Made by a program: the position numbers and the translations under genes. Shown piece by piece: positions 25,265 through 33,949 of a stretch of 64,000 nucleotides of DNA. How positions within the stretch are numbered: the stretch's first letter is position 1; every line of letters begins with the position of its first letter. The stretch comes from VRUE01 sp963715455 (GTDB lineage Bacteria > Actinomycetota > Thermoleophilia > Solirubrobacterales > 70-9), in contig OY970245.1 of NCBI GenBank assembly GCA_963715455.1, positions 1,116,001-1,180,000 of the forward strand. The letters are read 5' to 3'. Below the pieces are notes generated by a model. That model saw nothing but the letters and a program-made list of their open reading frames with translations, ran no database searches and was not told the DNA's origin.

Positions 25265-26769
25265 GAGGGCGAGACCCTCTTGGGCGTCTCGGCCTCGACC
25301 GCAGATGCGATCGGCGGCTCGACGGAGACGTCGCGGGTCACCCGCCGTGACTCCTTCTGCGCGTACATGCGAACGTCGGCGAGCTGCATCGCCGCCGCCG
25401 GATCGCTCTCCTCGCTTGGCGCCTCGACCATGCCCCAAGAAGCGCTGACCGAGTAGCCCGACCCCGTTGCGGTGAACGCTTCCACAGCGGCGCGGCTCAC
25501 CTCGTCGAAACGATCGCGTCCGCAGGTGAGCAGCACGCAGAACTCGTCGCCACCGATTCGGTAGCCGCCCCCATCCTCTCCGAGCGCGTCGCGCAGGGCT
25601 GTGCCGAAGCGGCGAAGCAGCTCGTCTCCAGCCGGGTGGCCGAAGGTGTCGTTGTAGCGCTTGAAGCCATTCAGATCGAGAAGCATCAGGGAGACGGGTT
25701 TCTCTTCGCTTGCCTCGGCGAAGAGGGGCGGCAGGTCTACCTGAAGACGGCCGCGGTTGCCCAATCCGGTCAGCGCGTCGGTCCGCACCTGCTCGAGCAG
25801 CTCGCGGTTCTCGCGGTCGCTGACCCCCAGCCGGGCGACGACCGCGGTCATCGTCGCGGCCCAGAGCACGGTCGAGAGGCCGCTGGTCGAGCTGAAGTAC
25901 TGCATCGCAAAGAGACCGATCATCACCCCGGCGAAGACCGTCGGGACGATCATCTCGCGGCGGTGCTCGCGCGGCGAGGTGATGTCCGCCGCCTCGGCCG
26001 GTTGCCATACGGAGGCGCCCAGGCAGACGGCCGAGATCAGATAGACCGGTTCCACCCAACTGCCTCCGGGCAGGGCTTCTTCGGTCAGTTGCAGGGTGAA
26101 AGCGATGTCGGCCGTTACCAGTGCCGCCAGGCCGGCGAGCAGCAGCGACCAGGTGCGGCCGGGGCGCCAGCCCGTGAGAGCGATCACGCCGACGACCATC
26201 GCCAGCATGAAGATGTCGCCCAGTGGATAGGCGAGCGTGGTGGCGACTTCGATCGTGGTCCCTTCCGCCTTCTCGGCGACGAAGTCGAAGATGAATGCAG
26301 CCCCGAGCGCAGCGGTGCCCAGCGCCGCGATCGCACCGTCCATCCAGAGGCGCCAGTTGATTTCGTGGGTGCGCGCCCGCACCAGCAGCGCCAGGCCGGC
26401 GTAGGCAAGTGGGTAGAAGAGCAGGTAGCCGACGTCGGCCGGTGAGGGGTAGGGAGCGTTCGGGTTGTCTTCGATCGCGACCGACCAGTAGACCTCGGCG
26501 CATCCCCAGGCGAGGATGGCGAGGCCGATCAGGATCCAGGCGCCCCGCTCGCGGCCGTAGGCGGAGGCGCGGACGAGGCAAGCAAGGCCCGCTCCCAGCA
26601 CGACTGCGTCGTAGACGGCGGTGACGATCACGTCGTGCATATGGCCGCCGACGCCGAGCCAGTAGTGCAAGGCGACCAGCAGCGTGCCCCCGATCAGCAG
26701 CACCGCTAGGGCGATTCGAACACCGCGCGCGAGCGGCGTATCGGGGGCGAGCGATCGTCCGGGCGTCAT
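25261..26769 (-). CDS. membrane-bound diguanylate cyclase (GGDEF)
   Basis: 502-aa protein. Residues 15-312 hold about eight to ten membrane helices, a MASE-like sensor region. Residues 325-475 are the GGDEF domain: DALTGLGNRGRL, LDLNGFKRYNDTFGHPAGDELL, and the intact active loop GGDEF at 406-410. It should make cyclic di-GMP from two GTP. The inhibitory RxxD site normally five residues before GGDEF is absent, so product inhibition is not expected. No EAL domain. The signal is unknown. Confidence 0.93.
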   Translation of the reverse strand: MTPGRSLAPDTPLARGVRIALAVLLIGGTLLVALHYWLGVGGHMHDVIVTAVYDAVVLGAGLACLVRASAYGRERGAWILIGLAILAWGCAEVYWSVAIEDNPNAPYPSPADVGYLLFYPLAYAGLALLVRARTHEINWRLWMDGAIAALGTAALGAAFIFDFVAEKAEGTTIEVATTLAYPLGDIFMLAMVVGVIALTGWRPGRTWSLLLAGLAALVTADIAFTLQLTEEALPGGSWVEPVYLISAVCLGASVWQPAEAADITSPREHRREMIVPTVFAGVMIGLFAMQYFSSTSGLSTVLWAATMTAVVARLGVSDRENRELLEQVRTDALTGLGNRGRLQVDLPPLFAEASEEKPVSLMLLDLNGFKRYNDTFGHPAGDELLRRFGTALRDALGEDGGGYRIGGDEFCVLLTCGRDRFDEVSRAAVEAFTATGSGYSVSASWGMVEAPSEESDPAAAMQLADVRMYAQKESRRVTRDVSVEPPIASAVEAETPKRVSPS

Positions 26770-26833
26770 GCCCAGCTATCGGCACTTCGCCACGGATTCA
26801 AAACCCCTGAAGGAGTAAATTCCGTGCGTGATC

Positions 26834-26839
26834 TAGACT
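26834..26839 (+). promoter_or_regulatory. -10 box TAGACT for rpmE
   Basis: TCTAGACT ends eight bases before the rpmE ATG. Same string as upstream of meaB and the acyl-CoA mutase. Predicted transcript is leaderless or nearly so. Confidence 0.5.
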
Positions 26840-26847
26840 GAGAGGCG

Positions 26848-27063
26848 ATGAAAGCCGGTATCCACCCCGAGTACCAGCTCGCCCACGTGCATTGCTCGTG
26901 CGGCAATAGCTTCTACACCCGCTCGACCGAGTCCGACCTCCACGTCGAGCTCTGCTCCGAGTGCCACCCGTTCTACACCGGCAAGCAGAAGCTGGTCGAC
27001 ACGGGCGGCCGGGTCGAGCGCTTCCAGCGCCGCGCGGCCAAGCACGCCAAGGCCGGGAGGTAG
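26848..27063 (+). CDS. rpmE: 50S ribosomal protein L31, zinc-binding form
   Basis: 71-aa large-subunit protein that contributes to the bridge between ribosomal subunits. It begins MKAGIHPEYQLAHVHCSCGNSF. C16, C18, C36 and C39 are all present, marking the zinc-containing form that can be replaced by a Cys-free paralogue under zinc starvation. No paralogue is seen in this window. DUF1385 follows after 3 bp and prfA lies 4.3 kb downstream, past an accessory insertion. Confidence 0.97.
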   Translation: MKAGIHPEYQLAHVHCSCGNSFYTRSTESDLHVELCSECHPFYTGKQKLVDTGGRVERFQRRAAKHAKAGR

Positions 27064-27066
27064 CGC

Positions 27067-28080
27067 GTGAGCCCGGAGCTGGGCTCCCCGCAGGGTGAGG
27101 CAACCGGCTCCAGCAACGGGGCCGACCCGCTGCGCATGCCCGACGGCGCCCTCGTCGCCAAGCGCGACGCGCCGGTCGGCGGCCAGGCGGTGCTCGAGGG
27201 CGTGATGATGCGCGGCATCTCGGTCTGGGCCGTGGCCGTGCGCAACCCCGAGGGCGAGGTCGAGATCATCTCCGAACCGATCAAGCCCTGGGCCCAGCGC
27301 CACCGGCTCTGGCGCCTGCCCGTGCTGCGCGGCGTCGTCGCCCTCGGCGAGTCGCTGAAGATCGGCTTCCGCGCACTCGGCATCTCCGCCAACGCCCAGC
27401 TCGAGGATGATGAGAATGGCGAGCCCGAAGAAATCGGCGGTTGGGTCTGGGGGCTGACCATTGCCCTCTCGCTGGCGCTTGCGGTTGGCCTCTTCTTCGT
27501 CATCCCGGTCGGGCTGACCAGCCTGATCAAGGACGAGCTCGGCTCATCGCTGCTCTTCTGGCTGGTCGAGGGTGTGCTGCGCACGGCGATCTTCATCGGC
27601 TACATCGTCGCGATCAGCCGCCTGCGCGACCTGCGCCGGGTCTTCGAGTACCACGGTGCCGAGCACAAGACGATCTCCTGCTATGAGGCCGAAGACGAGC
27701 TGACGCCGGCGCGGGCCAAGCTCTACTCGCGGCTGCACCCGCGTTGCGGGACCAGCTTCCTGCTGATCGTCATGGTGCTGGCGATCTTCGTCTTCGCGCC
27801 GATCGGCCTGCCCGCCTGGTACTGGCTGCTCGCCTCGCGCATCCTCGGCATTCCGCTGATCGCCGGCCTCTCCTACGAGGTGATCAAGTGGGCCGGCAAG
27901 AACCGTCGCAAGCGCTGGGTGCGGGGCCTGATGTGGCCTGGCCTGATGCTGCAGAACCTGACCACGCGCGAGCCCGACGAAGAGCAGCTCGCGGTGGCGA
28001 TCGCCGCCCTCGAGAAAGTGCTTGCCGAGGAGTCGCCCGAGCGGGCGGCCGGCGAGCAGCAAATCGAGATCGTCGCCTGA
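27067..28080 (+). CDS. DUF1385 family membrane protein (YqhQ-like)
   Basis: 337-aa protein. The N-terminal block GGQAVLEGVMMRG is the DUF1385 signature. Membrane helices lie around residues 125-150 (GLTIALSLALAVGLFFVIPVG), 155-180, and two or three more between 235 and 280. It contains VFEYHGAEHKTISCYEAE and RLHPRCGTSFLL, which look metal- or substrate-binding (HGAEH, HPRCG). Function unknown. It is commonly found between rpmE and prfA in Gram-positive bacteria, as here. GTG start at 27067. Confidence 0.92.
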   Translation: MSPELGSPQGEATGSSNGADPLRMPDGALVAKRDAPVGGQAVLEGVMMRGISVWAVAVRNPEGEVEIISEPIKPWAQRHRLWRLPVLRGVVALGESLKIGFRALGISANAQLEDDENGEPEEIGGWVWGLTIALSLALAVGLFFVIPVGLTSLIKDELGSSLLFWLVEGVLRTAIFIGYIVAISRLRDLRRVFEYHGAEHKTISCYEAEDELTPARAKLYSRLHPRCGTSFLLIVMVLAIFVFAPIGLPAWYWLLASRILGIPLIAGLSYEVIKWAGKNRRKRWVRGLMWPGLMLQNLTTREPDEEQLAVAIAALEKVLAEESPERAAGEQQIEIVA

Positions 28081-28089
28081 CGTTTTCGG

Positions 28090-28168
28090 CGCGCGGGTCC
28101 TGTCCCGGGGCAGGGGGCCTGCGGGCGAGGTTTACGTCCTCGACCCCCTGCCCCGGGCCACCCGCGCG
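28090..28168 (-). repeat. long palindromic element, family B copy 1
   Basis: Outer arms CGCGCGGGT (28090-28098) and ACCCGCGCG (28160-28168), then perfect inner arms CCCGGGGCAGGGGG (28104-28117) and their complement (28144-28157). The 26-nt loop read on the minus strand contains GACGTAAACCTCGCCCGCAG, nearly identical to the loop at 49942-49969, although the arms are unrelated. It lies 16 bp downstream of the stop of the minus-strand glycosyltransferase gene. Confidence 0.8.
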
Positions 28169-28183
28169 AGAGACGTTTGGCGA

Positions 28184-29419
28184 TCAACTGTCTTGGCCTT
28201 GGAGCAGGTGTGATTCGAAAGCGTCGGCTGCTGCTGCGATGCCGCCCGTCGCTTCGTAAGCGGTAGCGACCCGTGCAGCGCCAGGACGCATCCGGATCGC
28301 TTCTTGGACCTTGCGGCGCAGGCGGTCGGGGCGCAGGCGCCAGGGGTAGAGCTGGGTGCCGGCGTCGGCGACGATCACGCGGCGCGCTACCTCGAACTGA
28401 TCGCGGCCAAAGGGCACGACGCAGACCGGCACGCCGGCTGCCAGCGCCTTCTGCGTGGCCCCCATGCCGCCGTGGGTGATCGCGCAGCTGGCGTGAGCCA
28501 GGACGGCCGAGTGGGAGACGAAGGGCAGGACGGTCGCGTTCGCCGGGATCCGCAGCCCGTCTATGGCCGCGGCAGGGAGGGTCGCCACCACATGGCAGGG
28601 CTCATCGGCCAGCGCCTCGAGTGCGACGCGAACCAGGCGCCCATCGTTCTGGAAGTCGGTCGAGGTGGTGACCAGCACGAACGGTGCCTCGATCCGGCGC
28701 AGCTCCCGGGGGAGTCCGCCCGGTGGGTCCCAGAGACATGGCCCGACGAGCGTCACGCCCGCAGGCCAATCGGAGCGTGGGTAGTCGAAGCCTTCCGCCG
28801 TCATATAGAGCAGCAGCGGTGGTTTGCGGAACAGCTCTTCGGCGTGGCTCAGGGGTACGGTCCCCGCAGTCGCCCGGACGTCGTTCAGTGGCCGGAGTGC
28901 GAGACGGTCGAAGCCGTGCCGGGAAAGGCCTTGGCCAACCCGGTCCCGCAGGCGACCGAGCCCCCCGCGGGCTGGTGCGAAGCCGGGACCGAAGGGCGGT
29001 GCGTAGCGTGAGGTGACCGGCAGCGGCAGCGGGCAGAAGGACGCCCAAGGACCGCCCCATGCCTCGGCGACGGCGAGCGCCCCCCAGGTCGCGATGTCGA
29101 CGAGCAGCGCGTCGGGTCGGCAGACGGCGATCGCCTCACGCAGGTCGGGCACCTCTCGTTTGGCTCGGGCCAGGAAGGTCCGCGTCGAGCGTGTCGCGTT
29201 GCCGATCGGGCTGCGAGCTTGCCAATCGTCCGCGGTCAGCATTTCGACCTCCGCGGCCAGTGGCTCGGCGGCGAAGTCGAGCTCGCGCAGCCGTGGAACC
29301 TCTGCCGCCAGGGTGCGGATCGTCAGCTCGTGCCCGCGCTTTCGCAGCTCTTCGGCGACCGCCACCGCGGGAAAGAGATGCCCGTGCATCGGCGCCGTGT
29401 AGAGCAGGATGCGGCTCAG
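28184..29419 (-). CDS. UGT/MGT-type glycosyltransferase (GT1)
   Basis: About 411 aa. GT-B fold with N-terminal SRILLYTAPMHGHLFPAVAVAEELRKRGH and the sugar-donor region CAITHGGMGATQKALAAGVPVCVVPFGRDQFEVARR, typical of macrolide or sterol-type UDP-sugar glycosyltransferases. The natural N-terminus seems to begin at a CTG (29419) whose last bases form the stop of the TetR gene, so translation is probably coupled; the first ATG is at 29389. Acts on an unknown small acceptor. Part of an accessory segment inserted between DUF1385 and prfA. Confidence 0.83.
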   Translation of the reverse strand: MSRILLYTAPMHGHLFPAVAVAEELRKRGHELTIRTLAAEVPRLRELDFAAEPLAAEVEMLTADDWQARSPIGNATRSTRTFLARAKREVPDLREAIAVCRPDALLVDIATWGALAVAEAWGGPWASFCPLPLPVTSRYAPPFGPGFAPARGGLGRLRDRVGQGLSRHGFDRLALRPLNDVRATAGTVPLSHAEELFRKPPLLLYMTAEGFDYPRSDWPAGVTLVGPCLWDPPGGLPRELRRIEAPFVLVTTSTDFQNDGRLVRVALEALADEPCHVVATLPAAAIDGLRIPANATVLPFVSHSAVLAHASCAITHGGMGATQKALAAGVPVCVVPFGRDQFEVARRVIVADAGTQLYPWRLRPDRLRRKVQEAIRMRPGAARVATAYEATGGIAAAADAFESHLLQGQDS

Positions 29420-30021
29420 TGGGACGGCTCCGTCAGCGCCTCGACCAGCTCGCGCATCGCCAGCTCGGTCTGCTTGCCGCTCAGGCCCAGATCGCGGCGC
29501 AGGATCTTCCAGGTGTAGATGTCGGTGATCGCGACCAACTGGGCGATGCGCCGCTTGCGGGTAGCGCCGCGCAGGCCGGTGAGCGAACCGGCGAACACCT
29601 TCTCGCACCAGCGACGGTGGTATCGGCGACCGCTCTCGACCATCGCGTGCAGCGCCCGGTTCCCCTCTTCGGAAGCGAGCAGCCGCAGGATCCTGTCGCC
29701 GAAGCGGTCGTAGTGGTCGACCAGCATCTCGATCGCCCCCGCGGTGTCCCCGGCCGGGGTCGTGCGGTCGCGGCTCATGCGCAGCGCGGTGCGTCCCAGG
29801 GTGGCGATCAGCAGGCCGTTCCTGCTGCCGAAGCGACGCAGGATTGTCTGCACCGTGACGTCGGCCCGCTCGGCGACCGCGGCCAGCGTGAACTGGTCGA
29901 TCGGGCCCTGGTCGAAGACGGCGTCGGCTGCGTCGAGGATCCGCTCGCCGGTCGCGGCCGTAGATGCGGCCCGTGCCCCCATGCGGTACGGGCGCTTGGC
30001 ACTCGATTCTGCCTCGCTCAC
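29416..30021 (-). CDS. TetR-family transcriptional regulator
   Basis: 201-aa regulator with HTH at residues 23-70 (AATGERILDAADAVFDQGPIDQFTLAAVAERADVTVQTILRRFG). GTG 30021 was chosen because a TATCTT box ends a few bases upstream on this strand and the residues before it look non-coding. It is translationally coupled to the glycosyltransferase that follows, so it may regulate that gene in response to its substrate. Confidence 0.85.
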   Translation of the reverse strand: MSEAESSAKRPYRMGARAASTAATGERILDAADAVFDQGPIDQFTLAAVAERADVTVQTILRRFGSRNGLLIATLGRTALRMSRDRTTPAGDTAGAIEMLVDHYDRFGDRILRLLASEEGNRALHAMVESGRRYHRRWCEKVFAGSLTGLRGATRKRRIAQLVAITDIYTWKILRRDLGLSGKQTELAMRELVEALTEPSH

Positions 30022-30079
30022 GCCGACAAGATAGAAGCCCCGATCCCGGCGGTCGGGCTCAGGCGCGAAGCTCGCCACC

Positions 30080-30463
30080 TCAACCCCAGGGAGCGACGAG
30101 CGCCAGCTTCCAGTGCTCTTCGACCCGGCGCAGGATGAGGGTCGGGTCGCAGATCTGCTCGAACCGCTTGCCTTCAGCCGCATCGATCTCGATCGTCCAG
30201 CGCTCACGGGCGAGGGCCACGTCGCCAGCGCAGAGCACGTTGCTCTGCTCGACCGCAATACGGGCACGGCGGGCGATCAGCTGGGCCAGTAGTGGCTTGA
30301 TGTGCTCGCGGTCGTGGATTGCGGTTGCGTCCTGGGTGAGCAGACAGGCATCCCGGGCGAAGCAGGCAGTGGCTCCCTCGAGATTGCCGACGCTGATCAT
30401 GCCGGGCAAGGAGAGGCAGACCATGCGGCGCTGCGGCGGGGCGGAGAGCAGGTTTGTTTTCAT
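30080..30463 (-). CDS. SnoaL/NTF2-like small protein
   Basis: 127-aa protein with the cone-shaped NTF2-like pattern: an N-terminal helix-forming region, LEGATACFARDACLL, HDREHIKPLLAQLIARRARI, then strands ARERWTIEI and THILRRVEEHWKLALV-like ends (LILRRVEEHWKLALV). Similar proteins are polyketide cyclases, isomerases or stress proteins; no catalytic residues are obvious. Divergent from the secreted protein gene across an AT-rich regulatory region with two perfect palindromes. Confidence 0.7.
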   Translation of the reverse strand: MKTNLLSAPPQRRMVCLSLPGMISVGNLEGATACFARDACLLTQDATAIHDREHIKPLLAQLIARRARIAVEQSNVLCAGDVALARERWTIEIDAAEGKRFEQICDPTLILRRVEEHWKLALVAPWG

Positions 30464-30513
30464 GTTAGTAAGCTTAACTTTAAATTAGTTCGCGGACAGC
30501 CAGTGAGCTGATC

Positions 30514-30536
30514 TATTGACACAGTTCGTGTCAATA
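30514..30536. promoter_or_regulatory. perfect palindrome with outward TTGACA boxes
   Basis: TATTGACAC-AGTTC-GTGTCAATA, 9-bp arms. Each arm contains TTGACA, so one bound protein could cover -35 boxes on both strands of this divergent region. It lies in an unusually AT-rich 112-bp gap. Confidence 0.7.
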
Positions 30537-30558
30537 CTGTGCTAATTAAATAGCACAG
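30537..30558. promoter_or_regulatory. second palindrome, adjacent
   Basis: CTGTGCTA-ATTAAA-TAGCACAG, 8-bp arms, starting on the base after the first palindrome ends. It covers the expected -10 region of the rightward gene, whose AGGAGG (30561-30566) and ATG (30576) follow. It may be an operator for a different regulator. Confidence 0.7.
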
Positions 30559-30575
30559 ATAGGAGGAAAGAGCTC

Positions 30576-31373
30576 ATGTCCGCAAGCAAGTTGCTCGGGA
30601 GATCGAGGCTGGTCGCAGCCGTGGGATGCATCGCGGCCCTGCTGATCGCCACGTTTGCCGTCGCCCGCACCACCTCGGTACGCCTCGAGGCAGGCAATCT
30701 GATTGCCGATCTCGGCTTCTTCTTCTCGCCCACGGCAATGCCGCGAACCGAGTTCACGCCGATCGAGGCGGGGGGCTTCGCCAAGTTGAGCACCAAGGAC
30801 GGCTCGGTGCCTTCGCCGCTCACCCACATGACCTTCGAAGTCGACAAGAACAGCCACGTCGAGACGCGCGGTTTGCCGGTCTGCACCAAAGGACAGCTCG
30901 TTGCGACCACGCCGCAGCGGGCGCGTAAGACCTGTCGGGACGCAATCGTCGGCACCGGCAGGGGCTCAGGGGTTGTCGTCTTCCCCGAACAGGCGCCGAT
31001 CCCGGCCAGCTCGCCGGTGACGATCTTCAACGGCCCGCCGATCGGTGGCGATCCGACGGTCATCGTCCACGCTCACCTGACCGTTCCCGCGCCGACCACC
31101 TACTTGGTCGCGGTGCGCATCGAACGGGTGGCAAGGGGCCCGATCGGCTACCGAATCGATTCAGACATTCCGCGGATTGCCGGTGGCTATGGCTCGGTCG
31201 AGGACTTCCGCTTCGAGATCGACCGCAAATGGCTCTTCAAAGGCAAGGAGCTGAGCTACCTCAACGCCCGCTGCCCGAAGCCCGGTCCGCACCTGCTTGG
31301 CTTCGTCGGCGCGCAGTTCGCCGACAGCACCAAGGTTCGCGGCACGCTCTTCACCAGCTGCGAGGCTCGCTAG
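30576..31373 (+). CDS. secreted protein of unknown function
   Basis: 265-aa protein with a signal peptide or anchor (VAAVGCIAALLIATFAVA, residues 13-30). The mature part is beta-rich, with FFFSPTAMPRTEFTPIEAGG, SHVETRGLPVCTKGQL, GRGSGVVVFPEQAPIPASSPVTIFNG and a final FTSC. The Cys in GLPVC, ARKTC, NARC and FTSC could form two disulfides. I associate this pattern with a paralogous family common in Thermoleophilia genomes; no function is known to me. Strong AGGAGG before the ATG. Confidence 0.8.
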   Translation: MSASKLLGRSRLVAAVGCIAALLIATFAVARTTSVRLEAGNLIADLGFFFSPTAMPRTEFTPIEAGGFAKLSTKDGSVPSPLTHMTFEVDKNSHVETRGLPVCTKGQLVATTPQRARKTCRDAIVGTGRGSGVVVFPEQAPIPASSPVTIFNGPPIGGDPTVIVHAHLTVPAPTTYLVAVRIERVARGPIGYRIDSDIPRIAGGYGSVEDFRFEIDRKWLFKGKELSYLNARCPKPGPHLLGFVGAQFADSTKVRGTLFTSCEAR

Positions 31374-31388
31374 GTACCTGTGCCCCTC

Positions 31389-31394
31389 TATGTT
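31389..31394 (+). promoter_or_regulatory. -10 box TATGTT for prfA
   Basis: Ends seven bases before the prfA GTG, giving a leaderless transcript. It gives prfA-prmC-tsaC its own promoter at the edge of the accessory segment. Confidence 0.45.
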
Positions 31395-31401
31395 TTGAGG
31401 C

Positions 31402-32469
31402 GTGATCGAGTCGTTGGTCGAGCAGATCGAGGCACGCTTCGCCGAGCTCGAGGCGCAGATGGCCGACCCGGCGGTGATCGGCGACCGCGAGCGCTACGCC
31501 GCGGTCGGTCGCGAGTACCGCGAGCTGCAGCCGGCTCAGGCCCTGGCTGCCGAGTACCGCACGCTGAAGGACGACCTCGACGGCGCGCGCGAGCTGCTCG
31601 CCGAGGACGGCGAGGACGCAGAGCTGCGCAAGTTGGTCGAGGAGGTTCCGCAGCAGCTCGAGCACCTCGAAGAGGAGATCCGCCTGGCGATGGTCGAGCG
31701 CGACCCCAACGACGCCAAGAACGTGCTGGTCGAGATCCGCGCCGGAACGGGCGGCGACGAGGCGGCGCTCTTCGCTGGCGACCTCTACAAGATGCTCACT
31801 CGCTACGCCGAGGAGCGCGGCTTCTCCACCGAGCCGCTCTCACAGTCGACCGCCGAGGTGGGTGGCTTCAAGGAGGTGACCTTCGCGATCAAGGGCGAGG
31901 GCGCTTACTCGGTCTTCAAGTACGAGGGGGGCACGCACCGCGTGCAGCGCGTGCCCGAGACCGAGTCGCAGGGTCGCATCCATACCTCGACTGCGACCGT
32001 GGCCGTGCTCCCCGAGGCCGAGGAGGTCGAGGTCGAGATCGACCAGAACGACCTGCAGATCGACGTCTATCGCTCCTCGGGGCCCGGTGGCCAGTCGGTC
32101 AACACGACCGACTCGGCGGTGCGCATCACCCACAAACCGACCGGCATCGTCGTCTCGATGCAGGACGAGAAGTCCCAGCTGCAGAACAAGGAGCGCGCGA
32201 TGCGCGTGCTGCGTGCCCGCATCTACGAGCGCGAGCTGGCCGAGCAGCAGGCGAAGATCGCCTCCGAGCGCAAGGCCCAGGTGGGCAGCGGCGAGCGCTC
32301 CGAGAAGGTGCGCACCTACAACTTTCCCCAGGGCCGGGTCACCGACCACCGGATCAAGCACACCTCGCACAATCTCGACGGCGTGCTTGGCGGCGATCTG
32401 ACCGAGTTCACCGAGGCGCTAGCGGCAGAGGAGAAGCGACAGCGGCTCGAGACCGCCGCGGTCGGGTGA
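31402..32469 (+). CDS. prfA: peptide chain release factor 1
   Basis: 355-aa class I release factor that reads UAA/UAG. The peptidyl-tRNA hydrolysis loop GGQ is in SSGPGGQSVNTTDSAVRITH. The codon-recognition tripeptide position reads PET in RVPETESQGRIHTS, of the PxT type that defines RF1. GTG start with no ribosome site but a -10 box seven bases upstream. Its stop overlaps the start of prmC, whose product methylates the GGQ glutamine. Confidence 0.97.
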   Translation: MIESLVEQIEARFAELEAQMADPAVIGDRERYAAVGREYRELQPAQALAAEYRTLKDDLDGARELLAEDGEDAELRKLVEEVPQQLEHLEEEIRLAMVERDPNDAKNVLVEIRAGTGGDEAALFAGDLYKMLTRYAEERGFSTEPLSQSTAEVGGFKEVTFAIKGEGAYSVFKYEGGTHRVQRVPETESQGRIHTSTATVAVLPEAEEVEVEIDQNDLQIDVYRSSGPGGQSVNTTDSAVRITHKPTGIVVSMQDEKSQLQNKERAMRVLRARIYERELAEQQAKIASERKAQVGSGERSEKVRTYNFPQGRVTDHRIKHTSHNLDGVLGGDLTEFTEALAAEEKRQRLETAAVG

Positions 32470-33308
32470 TCCGCGAGGCGCTCTCCGCGTCGGTCGATGC
32501 GCTGAGCGCCGCTGGGGTGGAGGAGCCCAGGCTCGATGCCGAGCTGCTGCTCGCGGCGGCAAGCGGCCAGGATCGCGCCTGGCTGGCGGCGAACCCAGAC
32601 GCTGAGCTGCCGCCGTCGGCAGCGCGCAGCTTCGCCGAGATGGTGCGCCGGCGCCTGCGGCGCGAGCCGGTCGCCTACATCCTCGGCCGGCGCGGCTTTC
32701 GCCACCTCGAGCTGGCGGTCGATCCCCGCGTGCTGATCCCCCGGCCGGAGACCGAGCTGCTGGTCGAGCTGGCGCTGGAGATGCAGCCCCGCCGGGTGCT
32801 CGACGTCGGCACCGGGTCGGGGGCGGTGGCCCTGGCGATCGCCGCCGAGCTGCCCGCCTGCGCGGTGGCCGCCAGCGACACCTCGGCGGCAGCGCTCGAG
32901 GTGGCACGCGCCAACGCTGAGCGGCTGGGGTTGGCCGAGCGCGTCAAGTTCCACGTCGGTTCGCTGGTCGAGGAGGATTTTGACCTGATCGTCGCCAACC
33001 TTCCCTACGTGAGCGAGGCTGAGTGGGTGAGCCTGGAGCCGGAGGTAACTCAGTGGGAGCCGCGCGAGGCTCTGCTCGCCGGGCCCGACGGTCTCGACGC
33101 GATCCGCGCCCTGCTCGCCGAGTGCGTTCGTCATTTGTTGCCCTCAGCGCAACAAACAGCGAACGCGAGGGCGATCGCGCTCGAGGTCGGCGTGGGGCAG
33201 GCCAAGGCGGTTGGCGAGCTGATCAGGGAGGTGGGCTTCGGGACGGTCGAGGTGAGGCGCGACCTCGCCGGCCTCGAGCGCGTCGTGGTGGGGCAGGGAG
33301 AGGTTTGA
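32466..33308 (+). CDS. prmC: release factor glutamine methyltransferase
   Basis: 280-aa SAM-dependent N5-glutamine methyltransferase acting on the GGQ motif of release factors. It has the helical N-terminal domain (residues 1-75), the ILGRRGFRHLELAV and PRPETELLVE segments, the SAM motif VLDVGTGSGAVALAIA, and NLPYV in place of the canonical NPPY. Overlaps prfA by GTGA and the next gene by 4 nt. Confidence 0.95.
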   Translation: MIREALSASVDALSAAGVEEPRLDAELLLAAASGQDRAWLAANPDAELPPSAARSFAEMVRRRLRREPVAYILGRRGFRHLELAVDPRVLIPRPETELLVELALEMQPRRVLDVGTGSGAVALAIAAELPACAVAASDTSAAALEVARANAERLGLAERVKFHVGSLVEEDFDLIVANLPYVSEAEWVSLEPEVTQWEPREALLAGPDGLDAIRALLAECVRHLLPSAQQTANARAIALEVGVGQAKAVGELIREVGFGTVEVRRDLAGLERVVVGQGEV

Positions 33309-33940
33309 CCGTCACCGTCTCGATCGAGCGCGACGGCGCCGAGCGGGTGCGCACTGGCCTCGAGCTCTGCATCGCGGCCGGCGGTGTCGCTGTCTTTCCC
33401 GCTGACGGCCTCTACGGGCTCGCCTGCGATCCGCTCAACGCGACCGCGATCGAGCGGATTCACCGGATCAAGGGCCGCGATGACGGCAAGCCCTCGGCGG
33501 TGCTCTATTTCTCACCGCTGGCGATGCGCGAGCTGATCGACGATCTCGGCCCGCGCACCCGGTCTGCGGCCGGCGCCCTTTTGCCGGGACCGGTGACCCT
33601 GGTGGTCGCCAATCCTCAGCGGCGCTATCCGCTCGCCTGTCGCGAGGACCCCGAACGGCTGGGCGTACGGCTCATCAACGGGCCGCTCGCCGGGCTGATG
33701 TCGCCCCTCTTCCAGACCTCCGCCAACCACACCGGCGAGCCCGCCCCGGCGCTCTTTGCCGACGTGCCGCGGGAGATCCTCACCGAGGTCGACGTAGCGA
33801 TCGATGGGGGGGCGCTAAGCGGAGCGCCGTCGACCGTGGTAGACCTCACGGCCTTCGAGGAGGGGGAGCGCTGGTCCGTCTTGCGCGAGGGAGGATTGTC
33901 GAGTAGCGAGCTCGCCGCTCGGCTGGAAAGCCTGGGATAG
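33305..33940 (+). CDS. L-threonylcarbamoyladenylate synthase (Sua5/YciO/YrdC family)
   Basis: 211-aa enzyme that makes threonylcarbamoyl-AMP for the t6A37 modification of ANN-decoding tRNAs. Signature segments are GGVAVFPADGLYGLACDPLN, RIHRIKGRDDGKPSAVLY, LLPGPVTLVV, LGVRLING and FQTSANHTGEPAP. No Sua5 C-terminal domain is present, so it is the short TsaC-like type. TTG start at 33305 with AGGGAGAGG upstream, overlapping the prmC stop. Confidence 0.92.
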   Translation: MTVTVSIERDGAERVRTGLELCIAAGGVAVFPADGLYGLACDPLNATAIERIHRIKGRDDGKPSAVLYFSPLAMRELIDDLGPRTRSAAGALLPGPVTLVVANPQRRYPLACREDPERLGVRLINGPLAGLMSPLFQTSANHTGEPAPALFADVPREILTEVDVAIDGGALSGAPSTVVDLTAFEEGERWSVLREGGLSSSELAARLESLG

Positions 33941-33949
33941 CTGTTCTAA

